Assembly (NCBI GenBank): GCA_025056255.1
Contig: JANWVT010000015.1
Span: 20,756-84,755, forward strand
DNA length: 64,000 nucleotides
Direction: 5' to 3'
Source: Bernardetiaceae bacterium
GTDB taxonomy: Bacteria > Bacteroidota > Bacteroidia > Cytophagales > Thermoflexibacteraceae
Below are positions 41,970 to 51,500 of this stretch, piece by piece. Under the pieces are notes generated by a model. The model was given only the letters and a program-made list of their open reading frames with translations, was not told where the DNA came from and searched no databases. Made by a program: the position numbers and the translations under genes. Each line of letters begins with the position of its first letter. Position 1 is the stretch's first letter.

Positions 41970-43343
41970 TTATTTAGCCGGAATGCCTTCAGCTTTTCGG
42001 CTATTGTTTTTGCTTGCACTCTGTTGAGAGCAGACCAAAGAAGGCGCTGTTGCAGATAACTTATGATAACCAAAGGCTATTTCCATTTTCTCCCGTTCAA
42101 ACTCCCGCTCATTATTAGCAAGCCATACCGTAGCAACCCCGTTGCCAATAAAATTGGTAATAGCACGCGCTTCCGACATAAACCTATCTACTCCCAACAG
42201 TAGTGCCAATCCTTCTATTGGAATTACTTTGATAGCAGTCAGGGTGGAAGCAAGCACAATAAAACCACTACCCGTAACCCCTGCTGCACCCTTAGAAGTA
42301 ACCATTAAAATGCCAATTACTGTTAAAATTTGCATCAAATCTAAATGTACATTGTACACTTGTGCAAGGAAAATAGTTGCCATGGACAAATAAATTGTCG
42401 TTCCATCTAAATTAAACGAGTAGCCAGCAGGTACTACTAGCCCTACTACCGACTTGGAGCAACCCATTTTTTCCAATTTTTCCATTAGCGAGGGCAGAGC
42501 TGCTTCGGAAGAAGAAGTCCCTAACACAATAAGCAATTCATCGCGGATATATTTCAAAAAATCCCACAGGCTTACGCGATAGGTGCGCATGATGTACCAA
42601 AGCACAACAAAAATGAACAGTGCCATAGTAGTGTACACTGTAATCATTAGCTTGGCTAGTGGCAAGAGTGTTTTGATGCCGTATTTGCCAATGGTAAAAG
42701 CCATACCGCCAAATGCGCCTATTGGCGCCAGTAGCATCACCTTATGCAACGCCCAAAATATTGCTTTGGAGATAGGGTTGAGCAATTCAATAATCTGCTG
42801 TCTGCCGGCATAGTTGCTCATGAGTGTACCAAAAAGAATAGCAACGACTAGTACCTGCAGCGTAGAATTATCCATAAAAAACTGCCACCAACTAAACTCA
42901 GCCGAAGCCTGTGCATATTTAGAAACATCCCCACCTTTCACTTGGTTAGTAACAACACCCTCACCAGGACGTATCAGGTTGGCTACCACAATTCCAATAA
43001 TGAGCGCCACTGTGGTAACTACCTCAAAATAAAGCAGGGCTTTTGCTCCCACCTTGCCTACTTTCTTTAAATTGCCCATGCTAATAATACCCAGTGTAAT
43101 GGTCAGAAAGATGATAGGGTTGATAAATAATTTGACAATGCTAATAAAAGTTTTACCGAGAAATTCACTCAGAGTAGCACCTATTTCAAACTCTTGACCT
43201 AAGAAACGGGTTTTGAAAGGTGCTTCCATTATTTTGGCTAATGCCAATTCAGGATAGAAATGCCCCAGCAGCACCCCGAAAGTAATGGCAGTTAGTACCC
43301 AAAAAGTCAGATTGGAAAATACTCTTTTCATAAATTTATCCAT
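41970..43343 (-). CDS. Dicarboxylate/amino acid:cation symporter (DAACS family)
   Basis: LGTSSSEAALPSLMEKLEKMG, PAGYSFNLDGTTIYLSMATIFLAQ, DRFMSEARAITNFIGNGVATVW. Confidence 0.95.
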   Translation of the reverse strand: MDKFMKRVFSNLTFWVLTAITFGVLLGHFYPELALAKIMEAPFKTRFLGQEFEIGATLSEFLGKTFISIVKLFINPIIFLTITLGIISMGNLKKVGKVGAKALLYFEVVTTVALIIGIVVANLIRPGEGVVTNQVKGGDVSKYAQASAEFSWWQFFMDNSTLQVLVVAILFGTLMSNYAGRQQIIELLNPISKAIFWALHKVMLLAPIGAFGGMAFTIGKYGIKTLLPLAKLMITVYTTMALFIFVVLWYIMRTYRVSLWDFLKYIRDELLIVLGTSSSEAALPSLMEKLEKMGCSKSVVGLVVPAGYSFNLDGTTIYLSMATIFLAQVYNVHLDLMQILTVIGILMVTSKGAAGVTGSGFIVLASTLTAIKVIPIEGLALLLGVDRFMSEARAITNFIGNGVATVWLANNEREFEREKMEIAFGYHKLSATAPSLVCSQQSASKNNSRKAEGIPAK

Positions 43344-44253
43344 TAAACCATTGTAACAGGTAGTAAACAGGTAAGCAAGTAAATAAAGAAAGTGGCAAGC
43401 CAATGCCTACCATAGCTGATGCTAACTGAGGATGAAGTCCGTATTGTATAGCAATAATGGCAGCGGTATTCATAGGTCCTAAGGCTGCCCCAATAACGCA
43501 TATTTCTGCTACAATGCCTGTTTGTCCAGCTATTGGAAAAATGGCTAACCAAACCAGCAGTGGTGCTATCAACAACTTAAAGCATAGCCCAGTGCAAAGT
43601 TGTTTCCATAAATCGCGCTTTTCGATGAAATCTATTTGTAAACCCACCGAAAATAGCGCCAAGAAACTGAAAGGGGCAGCAATTTTTTGAAGGGCTTCTT
43701 TCACAAATACAGGAAAAGAAAGGTGCAGAAAGTTCATAGCAAGGGCAATCATGAATGCTATAAATACAGGAAAGCCCAACACATTGGCTAAAATAGTTTT
43801 CAGCGAAGGCTTAGCAGCGGCATAATAAGATGCTGTGATAACACCTAAGGTAGCGCAAACCATGAATGAGCCTGCTTGACTCATCAAAATACCAATGCGC
43901 AAGCCCTCTGTTCCGTAGAAAAGCTCGAAAATGGGAAAGCCTAAAAACGATACGCTCGGCACTCCTGCTGTCATAATCAACACGGCTTCGCTATGGCTAC
44001 TGAAACTATTCACTTTGCTTACTAGTTTGAAAAAGACAAAGCCTATTATGTACAAACACCAAGGCATGAGCACAGGCATTAGCATTTGGCTGTTTAGGCG
44101 CACTTCGGAGGCGTATACTAATGTAGCAGCCGGCAAGCACACGTAAAGCAGCAGTTGGTTGATAACCATATGCGCGTTGCCTTGTAAGAGGCTGCCTCTT
44201 TTGAAAGCAGCCCCTAAACTTAGGCATACTAGTAGGAAAAGGAGGTTTGTCAT
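43336..44253 (-). CDS. AEC family transporter
   Basis: Ten hydrophobic segments; NQLLLYVCLPAATLVYASE, ALGPMNTAAIIAIQYGLHPQLAS; 8 bp overlap with DAACS gene. Confidence 0.8.
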   Translation of the reverse strand: MTNLLFLLVCLSLGAAFKRGSLLQGNAHMVINQLLLYVCLPAATLVYASEVRLNSQMLMPVLMPWCLYIIGFVFFKLVSKVNSFSSHSEAVLIMTAGVPSVSFLGFPIFELFYGTEGLRIGILMSQAGSFMVCATLGVITASYYAAAKPSLKTILANVLGFPVFIAFMIALAMNFLHLSFPVFVKEALQKIAAPFSFLALFSVGLQIDFIEKRDLWKQLCTGLCFKLLIAPLLVWLAIFPIAGQTGIVAEICVIGAALGPMNTAAIIAIQYGLHPQLASAMVGIGLPLSLFTCLPVYYLLQWFNG

Positions 44254-44284
44254 GCGTGTAATAATTTTAGCAGCAGCTTAGCTA

Positions 44285-47248
44285 CTAAAAATTGAACAAG
44301 GCATTGATGTAGTAAAACGCTCCGTTAAACCCAAACTGGTTTGCATTTCGCGTAAAAGGCGTTTGTCCGTTGAAATACGATGCGTAGTTGGTAAATACGC
44401 GGTCTGGATAGACATCAAAAATGTTGTTGCCCCCTACTGAAACAGTAAGTTTATTTGTAAAGTTATAGCTCAGCACTACGTCGGTAAGGGTTTTTCCGCT
44501 GAAAGTTTGGCTGCGATGTGGCAGGTTAGCAGGCTTTTCCCATGCTGTAACCGGTCCGAAGTAGTTGAATCGCACAGTTGCATTGAGTTTGTGCCACTGA
44601 TACCCTAACGATACAAGTACTTTTTCACGCGGCTGACTGGTTTCTATTAGTGAAATACTAATGGTATCTAACAATACCACAGGGCGAGGGGAGCCTTCTT
44701 GTAACTGTGCAGGAGTGGGTTTAATACGGCTTACTTGTGTACGGTTCAAAGTAAGCGCTACACTGGCATTAAAACTCTTCCGTTCGTTGAAAGCGTGTTT
44801 GTAGGTAGTTACCAAATCGATGCCTTGTGTACGCGTATCAATCTGGTTGGTAAAGAAAGCTACTTCCTGAAAGCCGGGAAATAAATTGCGCAAGGCAGGG
44901 ATGTTATTTACTACGAGATTTTCGGTTACGATAATTCTGTCCTGAATGTCAATCTGATAGGCATCTAAGGTAACCAGTAGTTTATCTTTGATGTTAGTAG
45001 TTACACCTAAGTTGTAATTCCAAGAGGTCTCGGCTTTGGGTTCGCTAATGCCTAACTGCCGCAAGCGGGGCTCATCGCTGCGGAGTTGTTTGGTTTGGCG
45101 AATTTCGCCAGCTTGCACGGTGGAAGTAGTTACGCTGTTAAAAATTTGCTGCAAGGAAGGAGCGCGAAAGCCGCGGTTGATAGAGCCGCGTACTGAAAAA
45201 CTTTCGGTGAGTTTATAGCGGGTAGCTATTTTTCCAGAAAGGTTGCTGCCAAAGTCGCTGTAGTTTTCGTAGCGCAGTGCACCTGCCAGCAAGAATCGGT
45301 CGGTAATATCCGATTCTACGTCAACATAAATACCAATGTTAGAGCGGGTGGTGTTGGTCTCGTCTTCAGGGGCAATGCCGGGGCGTCCGCTGGAGCCGGG
45401 CAGTTTGCCGCGTGTACGTGCCAAAGGTCCTACTTTGTAGGAGTTCTCATCGCCGCGCACCAATTGGAAGCGGTCAATCCGAAACTGGCTGCCCATGGCT
45501 ATGTTGAAAGTTTTCGTTCCCAACAATCCAACGAAGTTTTTGGAAAGGTTTACCTCAGTAGTACTTTGCCCAAAGGCACTTTTACCCACATAAAAATCGC
45601 GCGGCGAGTCTGCACCCATAGAGGGGTTCGCTGTATTCTTGGCTTCTAAATCTAAGGAGTTGTATCCGTAGCCCGTGCTAAAATCGAAGTTCCATTCGCC
45701 AAATACTTGCCTGCGAATACCTACTACCCCAGAGTAGTCTAAGGTTTTACCGGGCAAAATGGGAGTATAGCCATCGGGCCAAATATCTGTGTTGGAATTG
45801 GCATTGGTTGGAATGGCATTGCGGAAAAAGCCGAACGCTTTGATTTGTTTGAGTGAATAGCCACCGAAAGCATATACCGACCACTTGTTGTTAATAGGAT
45901 AGCCAAAGTTGGCAAAGCCTTGGTAAGCAGTAGTTTGGTTGCTGCCGTACTCTGAAACGCGAAACTCACCTTCTACTGGCCACACGCCACGTGCGGCACG
46001 AGTGGCACGCTCTATCTCGCGGTTGGTAGAGTAAATATTGCCATTGAAAGGATCGGAGCGGTCAGTGCCATCTGCATGTTGGTAGTGCAAGGTTAGGTTC
46101 AGGTAGCTTTTGTCTTTGCCCAATCGGAAGCCATAATTTACGCCTGCTGTGTAGGTAGCACCGTCGCCTTTGGTAGTAATACCAAACTGCGACATAATCT
46201 TGCCCTTGTTAACGCTTCTATTTAGCCCCACGTTAACAATACCTGCAATAGCATCTGAACCATACTGAGCAGCTGCTCCATCGCGCAAAATTTCAATTCG
46301 GTCTAATGCCAATGCCGGAATGGTATTCATGTCGGTAACTACAGTGCCCTTTCCTACAGTAATGTTGAGATTAAGTGCCGAAAACTGATGGCGGCGTTTG
46401 CCTTCTATCAACACCAACACTTGGTCAGGGGAAAGTCCGCGCAATGTAGCAGGGTCAGCATAGTTAGCTACGCCATTGATACCATACTTGGCAGAGTTGA
46501 ACGAGGGAGAAGTAAATTGCAACATCTGCCCTACTTCTATCTGTCCAGTATTTTGCAAGTCTTTGAAATTCAACACATCAATAGGTGCAGGACGCTCTAC
46601 ATCGGTGCGTGCAATGTTAGAACGCGAACCCACAATAGCTATCTCACTCAATTGCAATGAAGCATCTTCCAATACAACAGAAAGGTTGGTGTCTTCTCCA
46701 ATAACTACTTCCTGCGTTTTGTAACCAATGAAAGAAAATACTAGTGTTTGTCCTTTGTCGGCATTGATAGTAAAGTTGCCTTCAGTATCGGTAGTAGTGC
46801 CTTTGCTGGTGCCTTTGATAACAATAGACACGCCCGGCATTCCCTCGCCTGCTGAGTTAGTTACCTTTCCCTTGATGGGATTATCTAATAACTCTGGAAC
46901 AAAATCTAAGTTTATCAAAGGAGGACTGAGAATAATTTGATTGCCCTTAGCTGTATAGGAGATACCCATGGGCAACAAAAGCTTGTTCAACACCTCCGAC
47001 AGCCGCTCATTTTTGGCTTCTAAGCTGATTTTGCGTTCAGCTTGAATGACTTTGGGGCTGTAAATAAAGCGCACATCGGCTAGCTTTTCTATCTGCAACA
47101 GTGCAGTTTTTATCTCTGCATTTTGCAGACTTAGAGAGACATTTTTTTCCAGCAAATCAATTCCACCAGCTAAAGCGGGAACTTGCCACAGCAGCATGAC
47201 TAACCATGCAAGCATCAGAGAAGAAGTAGTAGTCGTTTTCATATTCAT
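44285..47248 (-). CDS. TonB-dependent receptor with N-terminal STN and carboxypeptidase-like plug-linker domains
   Basis: STN-like NAEIKTALLQIEKLADVRFIYSPKV; GKVTNSAGEGMPGVSIVIKGTSKGTTTDTEGNFTI; plug VLVLIEGKRRHQ; AQYGSDAIAGIVNV. Confidence 0.93.
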   Translation of the reverse strand: MNMKTTTTSSLMLAWLVMLLWQVPALAGGIDLLEKNVSLSLQNAEIKTALLQIEKLADVRFIYSPKVIQAERKISLEAKNERLSEVLNKLLLPMGISYTAKGNQIILSPPLINLDFVPELLDNPIKGKVTNSAGEGMPGVSIVIKGTSKGTTTDTEGNFTINADKGQTLVFSFIGYKTQEVVIGEDTNLSVVLEDASLQLSEIAIVGSRSNIARTDVERPAPIDVLNFKDLQNTGQIEVGQMLQFTSPSFNSAKYGINGVANYADPATLRGLSPDQVLVLIEGKRRHQFSALNLNITVGKGTVVTDMNTIPALALDRIEILRDGAAAQYGSDAIAGIVNVGLNRSVNKGKIMSQFGITTKGDGATYTAGVNYGFRLGKDKSYLNLTLHYQHADGTDRSDPFNGNIYSTNREIERATRAARGVWPVEGEFRVSEYGSNQTTAYQGFANFGYPINNKWSVYAFGGYSLKQIKAFGFFRNAIPTNANSNTDIWPDGYTPILPGKTLDYSGVVGIRRQVFGEWNFDFSTGYGYNSLDLEAKNTANPSMGADSPRDFYVGKSAFGQSTTEVNLSKNFVGLLGTKTFNIAMGSQFRIDRFQLVRGDENSYKVGPLARTRGKLPGSSGRPGIAPEDETNTTRSNIGIYVDVESDITDRFLLAGALRYENYSDFGSNLSGKIATRYKLTESFSVRGSINRGFRAPSLQQIFNSVTTSTVQAGEIRQTKQLRSDEPRLRQLGISEPKAETSWNYNLGVTTNIKDKLLVTLDAYQIDIQDRIIVTENLVVNNIPALRNLFPGFQEVAFFTNQIDTRTQGIDLVTTYKHAFNERKSFNASVALTLNRTQVSRIKPTPAQLQEGSPRPVVLLDTISISLIETSQPREKVLVSLGYQWHKLNATVRFNYFGPVTAWEKPANLPHRSQTFSGKTLTDVVLSYNFTNKLTVSVGGNNIFDVYPDRVFTNYASYFNGQTPFTRNANQFGFNGAFYYINALFNF

Positions 47249-47284
47249 ATTACAGATTTAGGTTGAAAAATGCAAATTCAAGAA

Positions 47285-48277
47285 TCAATCACAGCCTTTG
47301 CCTACAATTAGCACTGCCGTACCTTTTATTTGGTAGGAAGCACCAATGGCACGAGTAAGGGCTTCTAATTGTGCATACATATCCATTTGGCTTAGGTCGC
47401 CTGTTAGGTTGCAGTTTGTCAGTTTGTTATTTTCCAAGCTAATTTGTATTTGGTAGGTGGTTTGTAAATCGTTAATTACTTGGGAAAGAGGGGCTTCTTG
47501 GTACTTAAATGCAGGCAACGCAGTAACAACAGGCGCCGGCTTCTCTACCAATGCGGTTACGAAATGTTGCTGTTGGGCATGGTAAACCACTTTTTGATTG
47601 GGAGTAAGCAAAACACCATTGTTTGAAGCATTAGCTGAATAGCGCTCAGAAACAGCAACCCTACCGCTTCGCACAGCTACTTCCGTTGCCGCATCTGCCT
47701 TTTGGCGAACAAAAAAGCTTGTTCCTAATACCTTGATAATCAAGTGATTGGTTTTTACATAGAAGGCTTTTTGAGGGTTGTGGACAACATCGAAAAAGGC
47801 ATCTCCTTGCAAGGTTACCTCCCGAACAGAATCTGTAAACGCATCGGGAAATTGCAAACCTGCATTGGCATACAATATCACTTTGCTTCCATCGGGAAGT
47901 AGTAGTTGCTTGGGTTTGGTGCTTGTATTGGTTGCCCGAAAATTTTCTTGTGGCTGATAGTTGAAGTAATAATAACTACCCAGTACGCCCACAAGCAACA
48001 CGGCAACAGCAGCAGCCATTTGCATCCACTTGCGCCGATACAGCGGTATTACAACGGGTGGCTCAGCAACAGTAGTTTGTTGGCTAATATGGCTCCACAT
48101 GCGTTCTGCAACTTGTTGCCACTCAGCTTCGGACAGTGTTGGCTGTTGAAGGTCTTCTTTCCACGCTTCAAACCAGCGGTCAACCAACAGACGTTCTTGC
48201 TCAGTACAAGAGCCATTGAGATACCGCTGCAATAATTCATTAAAAACCTGCCGATTCATTTCTTTGAGTTGTTTTAC
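47285..48277 (-). CDS. FecR family anti-sigma factor
   Basis: FRATNTSTKPKQLLLPDGSKVILYANAGLQFP, LQGDAFFDVVHNPQKAFYVKTNHLIIKVLGTSFFV, C-terminal STN-like domain; single TM. Confidence 0.92.
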   Translation of the reverse strand, partial: VKQLKEMNRQVFNELLQRYLNGSCTEQERLLVDRWFEAWKEDLQQPTLSEAEWQQVAERMWSHISQQTTVAEPPVVIPLYRRKWMQMAAAVAVLLVGVLGSYYYFNYQPQENFRATNTSTKPKQLLLPDGSKVILYANAGLQFPDAFTDSVREVTLQGDAFFDVVHNPQKAFYVKTNHLIIKVLGTSFFVRQKADAATEVAVRSGRVAVSERYSANASNNGVLLTPNQKVVYHAQQQHFVTALVEKPAPVVTALPAFKYQEAPLSQVINDLQTTYQIQISLENNKLTNCNLTGDLSQMDMYAQLEALTRAIGASYQIKGTAVLIVGKGCD

Positions 48278-48400
48278 CATTAAGAAACACAAGCAGGCTA
48301 CCTCCCTAAACGAAGGGAAAAATTTTTTTAGTAGAACACGAATTAGTTGTTGGTCAAGCCACTAACAACGGCAAATTTGCCATCATGAATTGTGAATGGG

Positions 48401-48470
48401 GCAAAACAAACCCTGTAAAAGCCTAAACAATTACTTAGGCAGGAGGCAGGATGAACAGGATTTTAGAATG
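48401..48470. repeat. Candidate copy E (inverted) of dispersed intergenic repeat
   Basis: Reverse complement aaaatcctgttcatcctgcctcctgcctaagtaattgtttaggcttttacaggg resembles aaaatcctgtcaatcctgcctgcccaaatcatttaggttttaatg in copy B. Confidence 0.45.
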
Positions 48471-48562
48471 GAGCAACCTGGGCACATGGCAGCACGTGTC
48501 TTTACTTGCAACAGGGTTGATTCATAAACACATGCGCTACATACGGCAGCGTGTACATTGAA

Positions 48563-51500
48563 TTACTGCTCAGTGATGACTTGTACCCACCCACGACAAG
48601 TTTTGCCTTCGGGCGAGGTGAGCAGATAAAAATAGGTGCCACTTGTTCCCTCTCCACCCCAGTCGTTGCGGTAACTCGCCGATTCAAACACAAGCCTTCC
48701 CCAGCGATTGAATATTTGCAGTTTCCAATTTTCGCGAATGTTGTTGATGACAAAAAAGTCATTTTTACCATCGTTGTTGGGCGTAATTACATTGGGCGGC
48801 AAGATATTTTCCACAGGTACTTCAATCGTACGGGAAGCTGTGCAGGCACGATTGCTTGCCGTAAGAGTGATGCGGTATATGCCCGAACGCGGATAGGTGA
48901 TGGTGCCAGGCGTTTGTCCGTTGAAAGTAGTGCCGTTATCTAACGACCAAACAAAATTAGTAGCATTAGTAGTGCGATTGATAAGCTGTAAAGTACCGGG
49001 GCTGCCACACTCTGCAGAGGTAACAGCTTCAAAATCGATGTTAATAGCTTGAAACACTTCCACTGTTAAGGCAGTGTCTATAAAACAACCGCCTGCATCA
49101 AAAATGCGCACTTGGTAACGCGTAGTTTGTGCTGGTCGGGCAATGGGATTTGCAATGGTAGGGTTGCTCAATCCTGTTGCAGGTGTCCACTGGTAGCGTA
49201 CTCCCCCTGAAGCACTCAACTGAGTTGCTTCATTAGAACAAATTGCAACATTAGGACTCAACCTAATACCTGCACGGAACAAAGTAGGATTAAAACTATT
49301 GACATCTACAAAAGCACTGTCCCGAGCGATACATTGCCCATTGCGCACCGTTAGGCGAATTAAGTAGCGTCCGTTGGCAGCATAGCGCTGTGCTGGCGGT
49401 TGAAAGCCTTCAAAGGTTCTGCCGTCGCCAAAATCCCACGTATAGGTTTCGCCATTGTTGATGCCGTTGTTGGTAATGCGTACTAATGGATTGGGTTCAC
49501 ACTGCCCTTCTACAGTTGCAGTGAATCGGGCAACTGGCTGCGGCACTACGGTTACTACAAGAAAAGTGTCTTTAATGCAGCCACCTTCGGCTTCTACACG
49601 CAGGTTGTAGCGAGTAGTTTGTTGAGGAGAGGCAATAGGATTGGCAATGTTGGGGTTGCTCAGTCCAGTGGCAGGTGTCCAAGTATAACGGGTGCCACCT
49701 GAGGCATTGAGTGGCACCGATTGTCCGCTGCAAATAGTAGGAGGAGCATTTAAGGTGACGTTTAAAGCGCTGATGCGTACAGTGGCTGTGTCGCGGCTGA
49801 CACAGTTGGCTTCTGTAACAGTAAGCACAATCCGATAAGTACCGGGGCGCTCGTATTGAAAAATGGCAGGTTGTCTGCCAGTAAAAGTTCTGCCGTCGCC
49901 AAAATTCCATTCAAACCTTTCGCCTCCGGTAGAATTGTTGACAATGCGCACCAATGTGTTAGGATTGCAAGGGTCGGCTAACTGTACAGTGAAGGATGCC
50001 TGTACGTTGCGCACTGTAACAGTAACAGCCGTATCATAAGTACAACCTGTGGGACTGGTAGCACGCAAGCGATAGGTAGTAGTTTGAGTGGGGCGCGCAA
50101 TAGGATTGGCAATATTAGGATTGCTCAGTCCAGTAGCTGGCGACCAAGTGTAAGTGCTGCTTGGGTCGCGTGTGTCGGCAAACAACTGCACCGATTCGCC
50201 ACGGCAAATGGTAGGAGGCGCCACAAGCTGTAGTTGCCCCGGACGTACGCGCACCGTATCGAAGGCTTGTGCAGGACGGCATGTAAAATCATTTTCGGCT
50301 GTTAACTGAATGGCATAGCGTCCTTCATTAGGGAATACATAGCGGGCGTCGCGCGTAGTGGCTGTAAAAATAATATTTCCATTTGCCAAGTCGCGGATTT
50401 CCCAACGAAAACGCGTGGCATTGGTACTGCGATTTACAAAACGGAAGTCGGCAGGGGCGCACTGTTCTTTGGTAGGATTGCCCGCCGCATCAGTAGTAAT
50501 AAAGGCTGCCCGTAGTTCATCTATATCAATTTTAAAAGCAGCATTGTTGCACCCCCCCGGTGCACGATTGACATTAGACCACACGTTGGGCGTAGCCGGG
50601 AAGTTATTGCTGCGGCAAGCGCAAACAGCATGGTAAATAATGCCATTTTTATCGAAGCGACTTGTGCCACCATCCACGTGGTCGCCGTCGTCTAAGCTAT
50701 TGCCACCCATGTAAGTGCCATAGATAAGCGAGCGCGCATTGGCACTCAACACAGCAATATAAAAATCATCTCCTGCAAAAGCAGAGCTTTTAATAGCACC
50801 AGCCGTAACAGGCATACCAGTTATGGAAGTGGCTTGCCCTGCCACAGAGCCCGGATAGGGTGGGAAATTATTAGTAAAGCCCCCCCACCCTGCCAAATAA
50901 ATATTCCCGCATTCGTTTACCAAAAAAGCAGTAGGAGACATGTCGGGTCTGCCGCGCGAAGCACCTACAACAGTGGAGAAAATAGTACGGTTCAGCGTAA
51001 GGGGCAAAGCATGGATAAACTGCCCACTACTCGGATTGCTGTACACACCAGCAGTAACAGGATAGGCGCCTACTGTTGTGCCAAATACATACACGTTGTT
51101 TTGTTGGTCTATATCTAACAAGTAAGCTTGGTTGAAGTTCGATGTGCCTAAAAAAGTGCTATTCAGCAATGCGCCTGCTGCCGAAAGTCGGGCAACAAAT
51201 CCATCCGTTGCACCTGCATAGAGACTGCTAAGGGCACCGGGCGTAATGGGAAAACTTGTGCTAGTAGTGCCTCCACAAACTACTACGTCGCCAGTGGAAG
51301 CTACACGAATGGCATAAGCAGCATCAAATCCATTACCACCTAGGTAGGTGCTCCATTCCAACGTGCTCAACGTAGGGCTCATGCGAAACACGACTGCATC
51401 AGTTGGTCCGCTTAACGAGGAGCTTAGGGCATTGCGCACAGGAAAATTAGTAGAGCGCGTACAGGAAGCAACGTACACGTTATCATTGTTATCCACTACA

